From: Rhodopseudomonas boonkerdii
Lineage (GTDB): Bacteria; Pseudomonadota; Alphaproteobacteria; Rhizobiales; Xanthobacteraceae
NCBI RefSeq assembly: GCF_021184025.1
Contig: NZ_CP036537.1
Coordinates: 1,674,001-1,738,000 of the forward strand
Direction of reading: 5' to 3'
Length of the DNA stretch: 64,000 nt
Below, in pieces: positions 7,809 to 17,611 of this stretch. A program made the translations under genes and the position numbers. Under the pieces are notes generated by a model that was not told where the DNA came from, did no database searches, and saw only the letters and a list, made by a program, of their open reading frames with translations. Numbering within the stretch: position 1 is the stretch's first letter; every line of letters starts with the position of its first letter.

Positions 7809-9395
7809 ATGAACAGGCGTGAATTCGCAAAGTTGATGGGTGTCAGCGCGGTGGCTCTCTCGGGCATTCCGTTGGGCATAACGCGAGCTGCCGGGCAGAC
7901 CAAGGGCGGTACGCTCAACACCATCATCCAGCCGGAGCCGCCGATTCTGGTCACCGCGTTGAACCAGCAGCAGCCGACCCTCACGCTGGGCGGCAAGATT
8001 TATGAGAGCCTGCTGCGCTACGGCCCCGATCTCAAGCCGATGCCCGGACTCGCGCAGTCCTGGGAGGTCTCGCCAGATGGCCTGACCTATACATTCAAGC
8101 TCTTCCCCAACATCACTTTCCACGACGGCAAGCCGCTGACGTCGGAAGACGTTGTGTTCTCCATGACCAAGATGCTGCCGGAGACGCATGCCCGTGCGCG
8201 TGCGATTTATTCGCGCATCGAAAGGGCCGAGACGCCGGATCCGCTCACTGTGATCTTCAAGCTCAAGGCCCCGTTTGCTCCGTTCCTTACCGCGCTCGAC
8301 TGCACCACCGGTCCGATCGTGCCGAAGCATATCTATGACGGCTCGGATTATCGCAAGAATCCGGCGAATGCCCAGGCGATCGGCTCGGGTCCGTTCAAGC
8401 TCAAGGAATGGGTCAAGGGCTCGCATGTTCATCTCGTGCGCCACGAAGGTTATTATCGCAAGGACGAACCGTATCTCGACGAGGTCATCTATCGCGTTAT
8501 TCCGGACGCCGCCTCGCGCTCGGTGGCGCTGGAGCAGGGCAAGATCCAGCTTACGCAGTGGAACGATATCGAGTTCTATGATGTCGCACGCCTGTCGAAG
8601 CTGCCGAATTACGAGATGACCACCAAGGGCTACGAGTATTTCGCCCCGCATCAGTGGCTGGAGCTCAACAACCGCGTCAAGCCGATGGACGACAAACGTT
8701 TCCGTCAGGCCATCGCCCATGCGCTCGATCTGAAGTCGATGGCAGCACGCGTTTATTTCGGCATGCCGAAGATCGCAACCGGCCCGGTGTCGTCGAAGAC
8801 CAGGTTCTACGAGAAAGATGTCAAGCGCTACGACTACTCCGTCGAGAAAGCCAAGGCGTTGCTGGACGAAATGGGTCTCAAGCCCGGTCCCGACGGCAAG
8901 CGCGTTACGTTGAAATATTTGATCCCGCCTTATGGCGAGGTCTATCAGCGTGCCGGCGAGTTCATTCGTCAGTCGCTCGGTCGCGCCGGCATCGACATCC
9001 AGTTGGAGAACACCGATGTTGGCGGCTGGGCCGAGAAATTCTCGAATTGGGATTACGAGATCACCGGAAATCTCGTCTATCAGTACGGCGATCCGGCGCT
9101 CGGTGTGTCGCGCACGTACATCTCATCAAACATCAAGAAGGGCATCCTGTTCTCGAACACCGCCGGCTATTCCAATCCTGAAGTCGACCGACTCTTCGAC
9201 GAGGCTGCGTCGACTATCGACGAAGCGAAACGCCAGGAACTCTACAGCAAGGTGCAGAAGATCCTGGTCGAGGACGTGCCTGTGGTCTGGATGTTCGAAG
9301 CAGCTTATCCGACCTTCATCGACAAGCGCCTGAAGAACGTCACTTCGACCGGCGTCGGCGTGCATGAGTCGTTCAGCTCGGTGTATTTCGGATGA
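7809..9395 (+). CDS. ABC transporter substrate-binding protein, family 5, copy 2 (tandem paralogue)
   Basis: Also 528 residues. The start at 7809 is chosen over an in-frame upstream start because it has an AAAAAGGAAAAG ribosome-binding site and begins with the same Tat signal (NRREFAKLMG) as copy 1. The N-terminal hundred residues are nearly identical to copy 1, while differences such as ALDCTTGP versus SFDCTTAP and changes in the C-terminal half suggest altered specificity. The gap to copy 1 is 76 bases, and the stop overlaps the permease start by four bases (ATGA), so the genes form one operon. Confidence 0.92.
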   Translation: MNRREFAKLMGVSAVALSGIPLGITRAAGQTKGGTLNTIIQPEPPILVTALNQQQPTLTLGGKIYESLLRYGPDLKPMPGLAQSWEVSPDGLTYTFKLFPNITFHDGKPLTSEDVVFSMTKMLPETHARARAIYSRIERAETPDPLTVIFKLKAPFAPFLTALDCTTGPIVPKHIYDGSDYRKNPANAQAIGSGPFKLKEWVKGSHVHLVRHEGYYRKDEPYLDEVIYRVIPDAASRSVALEQGKIQLTQWNDIEFYDVARLSKLPNYEMTTKGYEYFAPHQWLELNNRVKPMDDKRFRQAIAHALDLKSMAARVYFGMPKIATGPVSSKTRFYEKDVKRYDYSVEKAKALLDEMGLKPGPDGKRVTLKYLIPPYGEVYQRAGEFIRQSLGRAGIDIQLENTDVGGWAEKFSNWDYEITGNLVYQYGDPALGVSRTYISSNIKKGILFSNTAGYSNPEVDRLFDEAASTIDEAKRQELYSKVQKILVEDVPVVWMFEAAYPTFIDKRLKNVTSTGVGVHESFSSVYFG

Positions 9396-10411
9396 GTTCG
9401 GCTGCAATCAACAAGGGCGGCCGTGCTGGCGCGGTCGCTCTCGCCCTTGCGAGTTGGGTAGTGAAATTCGTCGCGGTGGTGCTCGTCATCGCGACGTTCA
9501 ACTTCATTCTTGTTCATGCAGCCCCTGGCGATCCCGCTCAGGTCATCGCGGGTCAGAGTGGCGCGTCTGACGAAAAATTGCTGGAGCAGCTCCGCGCCGA
9601 ATACGGTCTGGACAAGCCCTATCCAGTGCAGCTCGCGAACTATCTCGGGCGTGTGCTCACCCTGGACCTCGGCTATTCCTATCGCCAGCAACGCACGGTG
9701 GCGTCGCTGATCCTGGAACGTTTGCCGGCCACGCTGCTGCTCACGGCGACCGCATTCATTCTGGCGCTGATCTCGGGCATCTTTCTCGGCACCCTCGCTG
9801 GCATTCGCGCCGGCAAGTGGTCGGATACGCTACTCACTATCGTGTCCCTTCTGCTGTATGCAACGCCCGTATTCTGGCTTGGCCTGATGCTGGTGCTGCT
9901 ATTCGCTGTCGAACTCGATTGGCTACCGGCATTTGGCTACGCCACTATCGGCGTGCAGATGACGACGTTCGAGCGCATGCTCGACATTGGCAAGCACATG
10001 ATCCTGCCGGTTGTCTCGCTGGCCGCCGTGTATCTGGCGATCTATACGCGCCTGATGCGTTCGTCGGTGCTTGACGTCACCCATCAGGACTTCATCAAGA
10101 CCGCCAAGGCTAAGGGCCTGAAGCAGGGCGCCATCATCATCCGCCATATTCTGCGCAACGCGATGCTTCCGATCGTGACGGTGGCCGGCATGCAAGCCGG
10201 TGCGTTGGTCGGCGGGGCGGTGGTGATCGAGACCGTGTTCGCCTGGCCTGGACTCGGCCGTCTCATCTATGACGCGCTGCTGCAGCGCGATTATCCGGTG
10301 CTGCTCGGTGTGTTCCTGGTGATGTCAGTGATCGTGATCGCACTCAACCTTCTGACCGACGCGATTTACCGGATGATCGATCCGCGTGTCTCCGTGCGTG
10401 CGGCATCGTGA
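9392..10411 (+). CDS. ABC transporter permease, DppB/OppB type
   Basis: A 339-residue inner-membrane permease. One N-terminal helix is followed by the periplasmic region typical of DppB (PGDPAQVIAGQ, LRAEYGLDKPYPVQLANYL) and five further helices. The cytoplasmic EAA loop is KTAKAKGLKQGAIIIRHILRN, which contacts the ATPase. It overlaps the second binding-protein gene by four bases and precedes the DppC-type permease. A few extra residues at the N-terminus (SSAAINKGGRAG) before the first helix are unremarkable. Confidence 0.93.
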   Translation: MSSAAINKGGRAGAVALALASWVVKFVAVVLVIATFNFILVHAAPGDPAQVIAGQSGASDEKLLEQLRAEYGLDKPYPVQLANYLGRVLTLDLGYSYRQQRTVASLILERLPATLLLTATAFILALISGIFLGTLAGIRAGKWSDTLLTIVSLLLYATPVFWLGLMLVLLFAVELDWLPAFGYATIGVQMTTFERMLDIGKHMILPVVSLAAVYLAIYTRLMRSSVLDVTHQDFIKTAKAKGLKQGAIIIRHILRNAMLPIVTVAGMQAGALVGGAVVIETVFAWPGLGRLIYDALLQRDYPVLLGVFLVMSVIVIALNLLTDAIYRMIDPRVSVRAAS

Positions 10412-10424
10412 ACGGAAGCTGGCA

Positions 10425-11255
10425 ATGACGACCTTCAAAGCTTTTCTCCGTCACCCCACCGGAATGATCGGCCTGTTCATTCTGCTCTGCGTGGTACTCC
10501 TCGCGGTGTCTGCGCCATGGCTGTTCCCCGACGATCCCTGGGATATGGTCGGTGCGCCGTTCCAGCCCCCGCTCAGCGAGGGACTCTGGCTTGGCTCCGA
10601 TATGCTCGGCCGCGACGTCGCGGCCGGCATCGCCCATGGTGCCCGCATCTCGCTGATCATCGGCGTGGTGTCGACCCTGACTTCCTTGATCATCGGCGTC
10701 ACCATCGGCGCCATCGCGGGTTATTTTGGCGGCAAGGTCGATGAGGTCATGATGCGCCTCACCGAACTCTTCCAGACGATTCCGGGTTTCGTGCTGGCGA
10801 TCCTGCTGGTGGCGACGCTGGGACCGAAGATTTCCAATGTGATCTTTGCGATCGGCATCGTCAGCTGGCCGCCGCTCGCGCGCCTGACGCGTGCGGAATT
10901 CATGCGCCTGCGTGGCCGTGAATTCGTGCAGGCCGCGGTGTGTCAGGGGCAGCGTGCGATCACCGTGGTGCTTCGCCGTATCCTGCCCAACGCGATCTCA
11001 CCGATCATCGTCACTGGTTCGCTAGCTGTCGCCAGTGCAATCCTGATCGAGAGTGCGCTCAGCTTCATGGGCCTCGGCGATCCCAATCTGATGTCCTGGG
11101 GTTTCATGATCGGTGCCGCGCGCACGGTGATCCGTCAGGCATGGTGGATGAGCGTGTTTCCCGGCCTCGCCATCCTGCTCACCGTGCTCGCCATCAATCT
11201 CGTGGGTGAAGGTCTCAACGACGTCATGAACCCGCGCATTTCACGTAGGCGATAA
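10425..11255 (+). CDS. ABC transporter permease, DppC/OppC type
   Basis: A 276-residue permease. The ATG at 10425 is chosen because the sequence then reads MTTFKAFLRHPTGMIGLFIL, the normal DppC N-terminus with its first helix; an in-frame upstream start would overlap the previous gene. It contains the family segments FQPPLSEGLWLGSDMLGRDV and the EAA loop FVQAAVCQGQRAITVVLRR. It forms the transmembrane heterodimer with the preceding DppB-type protein. The gap to the ATPase gene is five bases. Confidence 0.93.
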   Translation: MTTFKAFLRHPTGMIGLFILLCVVLLAVSAPWLFPDDPWDMVGAPFQPPLSEGLWLGSDMLGRDVAAGIAHGARISLIIGVVSTLTSLIIGVTIGAIAGYFGGKVDEVMMRLTELFQTIPGFVLAILLVATLGPKISNVIFAIGIVSWPPLARLTRAEFMRLRGREFVQAAVCQGQRAITVVLRRILPNAISPIIVTGSLAVASAILIESALSFMGLGDPNLMSWGFMIGAARTVIRQAWWMSVFPGLAILLTVLAINLVGEGLNDVMNPRISRRR

Positions 11256-11260
11256 TCCCG

Positions 11261-12910
<1,650 letters not shown>

Positions 12911-12967
12911 GCGGCCACGGCTCCAAGTCAGCAGACTATATAAGGCAATCAGACCATAGAGGCCGGC

Positions 12968-13948
12968 TCAGTCCAGTTTGACGCCGGCCTCTGTCACGAC
13001 CTTGCGCCAGCGGGCGACATCGGCTGAGACCATTTTACCAAATTCCGGACCGGCGACATCCGGCACGTCGGAGCCGTTGCGCTCCCACGCATCCTTGATC
13101 GCCGTTGTCTGCAGCGCTTCCTTCAGTTCCTTTTTCATGCGCTCGATGATGTCTGCCGGTGTGCCTTTCGGCGCGAACAGTCCGTACCAGGTAGCGACTT
13201 CGTAGTTCTGCAGTCCAGCTTCTGCGGCTGTCGGAATATCAGGGAAAGCCGGCACGCGCTTCGGCGCGGCGATGGCGAGGGCGCGCAATTGACCGGCACG
13301 GATCGGGGCAGCCGATGAGCCGAGGCCGTCGAAAACGACCGGGACATGACCTGCGATCAGATCCTGCATGGCGGGGCCTGCGCCACGATAGGGGACATGC
13401 TGGATCTTGGACTGGGTGAGGATCTTGAACAATTCACCGGCGAGATGATGCGTGGTGCCGGCGCCGGCAGAGCCGTAAGAGAGCTTGTCCGGATTGGCCT
13501 TGGCAAAGGCGATGAATTCGCCGAGCGTCTTGGCCTGTACCTTGTCCGGATTGACCACCACCACCTGCGGCGGCCGTGAAATCAGCGCCACCGGGATGAA
13601 GTCCTTTTCGATATCATAATCGAGATTGGGATAGAGTGATGGCGCGATCGCATGGTGCGCCGCACCCATGAAGAACGTATAGCCGTCCGGTGCCGCTTTT
13701 GCCGCAGCGGATGCGCCGACCGTGCCGCCCGCGCCAGCGCGGTTTTCGATGATCACCCGCTTGCCGAGCTGGCTATCGAGCTGGGCGGCGAGTGGCCGCG
13801 CAAACGCGTCGGTTCCGCCACCAGCTGCAAATGGCACGATAAAGGTGATCTGCTTTTGCGGCCAGCCCTGAGCGTGCGCATTGCCGGCAATGGTTGAAAA
13901 GCCAGCCATGGCAGCGAGCATGGCGATATGAACGGCTTTGATCCGCAC
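12968..13948 (-). CDS. tripartite tricarboxylate transporter substrate-binding protein (TctC/Bug family), orphan
   Basis: A 326-residue periplasmic binding protein. The GTG at 13948 is chosen because GGGAGG lies six bases upstream and the following VRIKAVHIAMLAAMAGF...GNAHAQ is a good signal peptide. The mature part begins GWPQKQITFIVPFAAGGGTD and contains the Bug-family segment RVIIENRAGAGGTVGASAAA. Such proteins bind carboxylates and either feed TctAB membrane proteins or serve signalling. No tctA or tctB gene is in the window, so this one is an orphan, as is common for expanded Bug families. It converges with the peptide transporter operon. Confidence 0.9.
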   Translation of the reverse strand: MRIKAVHIAMLAAMAGFSTIAGNAHAQGWPQKQITFIVPFAAGGGTDAFARPLAAQLDSQLGKRVIIENRAGAGGTVGASAAAKAAPDGYTFFMGAAHHAIAPSLYPNLDYDIEKDFIPVALISRPPQVVVVNPDKVQAKTLGEFIAFAKANPDKLSYGSAGAGTTHHLAGELFKILTQSKIQHVPYRGAGPAMQDLIAGHVPVVFDGLGSSAAPIRAGQLRALAIAAPKRVPAFPDIPTAAEAGLQNYEVATWYGLFAPKGTPADIIERMKKELKEALQTTAIKDAWERNGSDVPDVAGPEFGKMVSADVARWRKVVTEAGVKLD

Positions 13949-14044
13949 GTTAATCCTCCCGATATGCTGCGCCATTGGTGGCGCTTGTGTGCATGTTCGG
14001 CGAGATTTGACCTTCATGCAAGCCGGTCAGCCCTGTGCGGCGCG

Positions 14045-14794
14045 TCAAACGGGCTTGCGGGAGGCGTTTCCAAGTGCTGTGAGCACCGCATCTCCAGTCT
14101 TGCGCGTATGCTCGCTGAGCGCCGCCGAAAACCCGTCGGGGTCGCGTGCGCGCATCAGTTCCATGAATGCTTCATGTTCCTGCACGGATGCGTCCCATCG
14201 TCCCGCATCGGTGTTGGCTGCGGCACGGGCACGATAGATATTCACATTGAGCGTGGTCCAGATATTGAGAAGGACCGGATTGCCGGCGAGTCTTGTGATC
14301 TCGATATGGATGTCCTGATTGAGCCGGAAGTAGGCGACGCGTTCGGCTGCGCGATGCAGTTCGACCAGCTGTCGATGCATATGATCCAGGCGATCGATGT
14401 CGGTGTCCGTTGCCAAGGTCACCGCCGCATGGCCGGCGATGCGGTCCAGCGCCACCATGACCGAGAAACTGTCTGCGATTTCGTTGCAATCGATCGGGGT
14501 CACCACCGGTGTACGATGCGGGCGCAGTTCGATGAGCCCTTCGGACGCCAGAATTTTGAAGGCCTCGCGTAGCGGGGTCCGCGACACGGCGAATGTCTCA
14601 CACAGCATCCGTTCGGGGAGTGGCGCACCGGCCTGCAACTCACCTTCGACGATCATTTCGCGAACCCGGGCGAGCAACTGGTGATGCAGCGACATCCGAT
14701 CGAGTGGGCGCGCAGGCGTATCGGCGGCAAGCTTCAGCCGCTTGGGCTTGAAGCGCGTGCGGAGCACAGGGCGCGACGTGACGTCATTCATCAT
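14045..14794 (-). CDS. GntR-family transcriptional regulator, FadR/FCD subfamily
   Basis: A 249-residue regulator. Residues about 35-105 form the GntR winged helix (LHHQLLARVREMIVEGEL, then SRTPLREAFKILASEGLIEL). The C-terminal FCD domain carries the Asp/His metal ligands seen as NQDIHIEI, VQEHEAFMEL and SEHTRK. FCD members usually bind small organic acids and repress a nearby catabolic operon. It is transcribed divergently from the ABC transporter/hydantoinase operon starting at 14992, across a 197-base AT-rich region holding inverted repeats, so that operon is the likely target. Confidence 0.9.
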   Translation of the reverse strand: MMNDVTSRPVLRTRFKPKRLKLAADTPARPLDRMSLHHQLLARVREMIVEGELQAGAPLPERMLCETFAVSRTPLREAFKILASEGLIELRPHRTPVVTPIDCNEIADSFSVMVALDRIAGHAAVTLATDTDIDRLDHMHRQLVELHRAAERVAYFRLNQDIHIEITRLAGNPVLLNIWTTLNVNIYRARAAANTDAGRWDASVQEHEAFMELMRARDPDGFSAALSEHTRKTGDAVLTALGNASRKPV

Positions 14795-14832
14795 TCAATT
14801 CCAGCGTGTCCGTTGCCTTGGAAACAGTCCGA

Positions 14833-14862
14833 GCGCTTAAAAAAAGTGCGTTGTAAGCGCAC
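14833..14862. promoter_or_regulatory. nested inverted repeats, candidate operator or enhancer site
   Basis: Two perfect dyads overlap: GCGCTTA (14833-14839) with TAAGCGC (14854-14860), and GTGCG (14846-14850) with CGCAC (14858-14862). They lie between the divergent GntR and ABC-operon genes, about 90-120 bases upstream of the expected sigma-54 transcription start. That is a suitable position for an enhancer-binding activator, and they are also close to the GntR gene start. Confidence 0.5.
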
Positions 14863-14925
14863 ATAAAATAATATCTTCTAATTGAAATTACTAGATAAAA
14901 TAATGATTGGATATCGTATTAAATT

Positions 14926-14941
14926 TGGCACGTTGCTTGCT
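14926..14941 (+). promoter_or_regulatory. sigma-54 (RpoN) promoter of the ABC/hydantoinase operon
   Basis: TGGCACG-N4-TTGCT (14926-14941) matches the -24/-12 consensus with the invariant GG (14927-14928) and GC (14939-14940) ten bases apart. The expected start point near 14951 leaves a leader of about 40 bases before the ATG at 14992. Confidence 0.75.
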
Positions 14942-14991
14942 CTCCTGGGTGGGACTGCGAATTCCCCGCTTTCCTTCAGGAGATTGCGATC

Positions 14992-15996
14992 ATGCGGAAG
15001 TTCATTTCTGGTCTCTTTGTCTTGCTTGCCTTGTCGTTGTCGGCTCCGGCCGCGTTTTCTCAATCCGAGCCGGTGATCAAGGTCGGCTTTGCGAAATGTG
15101 CGCATTGCACGCCGATGTCGCTGACGCCGCAATATGCCAAGGGCGTGAAAATCGACGCGATCGCCTTCAACACGGGAACCGATGCGCTGACCGCTTTGGT
15201 GTCGAAGAATATCGACGTCGCGCAGGCCACCTACCTGCACTATGCCATTGCGCTCGATAAGGGCTTCGATGTCGTGGCCATTTCCGGGCAGGTGAATGGC
15301 GGCTCGGCCATGCTGGTGGCCAATGATCTGGCAGTCACGCCGAATGACTGGGCGTCGCTGAAGAAGGCCATCGCGGATTTCAAGGCGGCCGGTAAGCCGT
15401 TCCGCGTCGCTGCCTCGCGGGGCAATGCGCAGGACATCCATATGCGCGGCGCCTTCGCCAAAGAAGGCATCGACATCAACAAGGATGTGCAGTTCGTCAA
15501 TATTCCCAATCCGTCCGATCACCTGCAGGCGCTGCGCCGCGGCGAGGTCGAGCTGATCTGCACGGTCGAGCCTTTCGCGACGCAGATCCTGCAGAACAAG
15601 GCGGCCAAGCTGTTCGGGCTCCCTTACGATCAGGCGGCCGGCAAGCTGACCAACATCATTCTCACCCGCTCTGATGTCGTGAAGGACAAGCCGAAGCAGC
15701 TTGAGGAGGTCGTGCGCGCGGTCGTCAAAGTCGGTGATTTCATTGCGGCCGACAAGCCTGCCCTGATCGACGTGATTTCGAAGATCACCGGCCTCGACAA
15801 GAGCGTTGCGGCCGGCGCGGTCGACAACCTCGATCCGGATCCGAAGCTGTATCGCGCCTCGGCCCGCGCCATCGCCGTCATGATGCGCGACCTGAAATAC
15901 ATCAATGCCGACGTGTCCGCCGCGGTCGAGAAGAACATGGACTACCAGTTTCTCGAAGCCGTGACCGGCAAGCCGAAGACCGCGCTTGGTTACTGA
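14992..15996 (+). CDS. ABC transporter substrate-binding protein, NMT1/SsuA-like
   Basis: A 334-residue periplasmic binding protein with a signal peptide ending AAFSQ; CAGGAG lies eight bases before the ATG. The fold is that of the nitrate/sulfonate/pyrimidine-precursor binding proteins: NTGTDALTALVSKNIDVAQATYLHYAIA, GGSAMLVAND and RGNAQDIHMRGAFAKEGI are recognisable. Unusually, the first strand of the mature protein contains a C-x-x-C pair (FAKCAHCTPM). It is the first gene of a five-gene operon with a permease, ATPase, racemase-superfamily enzyme and dihydropyrimidinase, so the ligand is probably a ureide, imide or related nitrogen compound. Confidence 0.88.
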   Translation: MRKFISGLFVLLALSLSAPAAFSQSEPVIKVGFAKCAHCTPMSLTPQYAKGVKIDAIAFNTGTDALTALVSKNIDVAQATYLHYAIALDKGFDVVAISGQVNGGSAMLVANDLAVTPNDWASLKKAIADFKAAGKPFRVAASRGNAQDIHMRGAFAKEGIDINKDVQFVNIPNPSDHLQALRRGEVELICTVEPFATQILQNKAAKLFGLPYDQAAGKLTNIILTRSDVVKDKPKQLEEVVRAVVKVGDFIAADKPALIDVISKITGLDKSVAAGAVDNLDPDPKLYRASARAIAVMMRDLKYINADVSAAVEKNMDYQFLEAVTGKPKTALGY

Positions 15997-16004
15997 GGCA
16001 GGTC

Positions 16005-16820
16005 ATGCAGCAGGTTCTCTCGATGGTCAGGCGGCTGGATCGGTACATCGTGCCTGTATTAATCCTGGCGGGCTGGGAAGCGTTTTCGCGCACGGGCGCG
16101 TTGCCGGCAGCATTGTTGCCGGCGCCGTCCACGGTGCTGTGGGCCTGGGCTGACTGGGTGTTCGGCACCGACGGCAATGCGCAGACCTATAGCGGCCGCT
16201 GGCTGTTCGACATGTTGTCGAGCGTGCTGCGCGTCATCGCAGGCTTTTCCATCGCGACGGTGCTTGCAGTGTCGCTCGGCGTGGCTATCGGCTGGTCGCG
16301 CAGCATCGAGGTGATCATCGAGCCGACGCTGCAGACGCTGCGCCCGATTCCCCCGGTGTCGTGGATTCCGCTGGCGATCATCTGGTTCGGAATCGCCGAC
16401 AAGCCGGCGATCTTTCTGGTTTTTCTTGGTGCCTTCTTTCCGATCCTGCTGAATACGATTCACGGCGTGAAGTCGTGCGATCGCAATCTCATTCGCGCCG
16501 GGGCGATGGTCGGCGGTGGCAATCGGCAATTGCTGCGCTTCATCGTTTTTCCGGCGGCGCTGCCGAGTATCTTCGCCGGTCTACGCATCGGCATCGGTTC
16601 GGCATGGATGCTCACCGTGACCGCGGAGATGGTGGCGGTGAAGAGCGGCCTTGGCTATGTGCTGTGGGATTCCTACTACTTCCTGCGTTACGACCTGGTC
16701 CTTGCTGCCATGGCAAGCATCGGTCTGCTTGGCTTTCTCAGCGACTTCGGCATTCGACTGTTGATGGCACGCGTGCTCCACTGGCAGCGCAACACCACGA
16801 TCCGCAGCGGGGAGGGCTAG
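16005..16820 (+). CDS. ABC transporter permease, SsuC/TauC type
   Basis: A 271-residue inner-membrane permease of the BPD_transp_1 family. Recognisable parts are the N-terminal helix IVPVLILAGWEAF, PAPSTVLWAWADWV, the conserved PIPPVSWIPLAIIWFGI and the EAA loop GGGNRQLLRFIVFPAALPSI. It starts eight bases after the binding-protein stop codon and is followed after two bases by the ATPase gene, so it is translated as part of the same operon. Confidence 0.9.
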   Translation: MQQVLSMVRRLDRYIVPVLILAGWEAFSRTGALPAALLPAPSTVLWAWADWVFGTDGNAQTYSGRWLFDMLSSVLRVIAGFSIATVLAVSLGVAIGWSRSIEVIIEPTLQTLRPIPPVSWIPLAIIWFGIADKPAIFLVFLGAFFPILLNTIHGVKSCDRNLIRAGAMVGGGNRQLLRFIVFPAALPSIFAGLRIGIGSAWMLTVTAEMVAVKSGLGYVLWDSYYFLRYDLVLAAMASIGLLGFLSDFGIRLLMARVLHWQRNTTIRSGEG

Positions 16821-16822
16821 CC

Positions 16823-17611
16823 ATGGCGACGATCCAGATCTCTCACGTCTCCAAGGTGTTCAAGGACGCCAAGCGCAAGACCGATGTCACGGCACTGGAC
16901 GACATCAATATCGAGGTGGCGAAGAACCAGTTTCTCTGCCTGCTTGGTCCGAGTGGTTGCGGCAAATCGACTTTGCTGAACATGATTGCCGGCTTCGAGA
17001 AACCGTCGTCGGGATCGGTGACGGTCGATGGCCAGCCGATCACGGCGCCCGGCGCAGATCGCGGCGTCGTGTTCCAGCAAGCCAATCTGATGCCCTGGCT
17101 GCCAGTCTGGGAAAATGTCGGTTTCCATCTCCTGCTGCGCGGTGGCCAGAAAGCGGTGCGCCGTGAAATCGCGCAGCGCTATATCGACATGGTGGGCCTC
17201 ACCGGCTTCGAGAACCATTACCCTTCCGAGCTTTCCGGTGGCATGAACCAGCGTGTCGGCATCGCGCGGGCGTTGCTGATGAATCCCCAGGTCATCCTGA
17301 TGGACGAGCCGTTCGGCGCGCTCGACGAGCAGACCCGCATGGACATGCAGAACGAACTCGTCCGCATCTGGCAACAGCATCAGGGGACCATCGTCTTCGT
17401 AACGCATGGGATCGATGAAGCGCTCACGCTCGGCACGCATGTGGCTGTCATGAGCGCGCGCCCTGGCCGCATCCGCGAGATCATCCCGCTGGATCTGCCG
17501 CGGCCCCGCGACATCACGAGCCCGCAGTTCAATGAGATCAAGCGTCACATTCTCGATCTCCTGCGCACCGAGCGCGCAGCGCCCTCTCTCGCAACACTGG
17601 ATCACCCATGA
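16823..17611 (+). CDS. ABC transporter ATP-binding protein, SsuB/TauB type
   Basis: A 262-residue ATPase. The start at 16823 (MATIQISHVSKVF) is fixed by an SD-like GGGGAGG upstream and by the domain start; the frame is open much further upstream but overlaps the permease. Walker A is GPSGCGKST, the signature LSGGMNQR and Walker B VILMDEPFGALD. It energises the permease encoded just before it. Its stop overlaps the next gene by four bases (ATGA), coupling the importer to the catabolic enzymes. Confidence 0.92.
   Translation: MATIQISHVSKVFKDAKRKTDVTALDDINIEVAKNQFLCLLGPSGCGKSTLLNMIAGFEKPSSGSVTVDGQPITAPGADRGVVFQQANLMPWLPVWENVGFHLLLRGGQKAVRREIAQRYIDMVGLTGFENHYPSELSGGMNQRVGIARALLMNPQVILMDEPFGALDEQTRMDMQNELVRIWQQHQGTIVFVTHGIDEALTLGTHVAVMSARPGRIREIIPLDLPRPRDITSPQFNEIKRHILDLLRTERAAPSLATLDHP

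Noticed and set aside
14846-14862. NtrC-binding site in the GntR/ABC intergenic region
   Set aside because: The dyad reads GTGC...GCAC, opposite in orientation to the NtrC consensus GCAC...GTGC, so it is recorded only as an unassigned operator or enhancer candidate.
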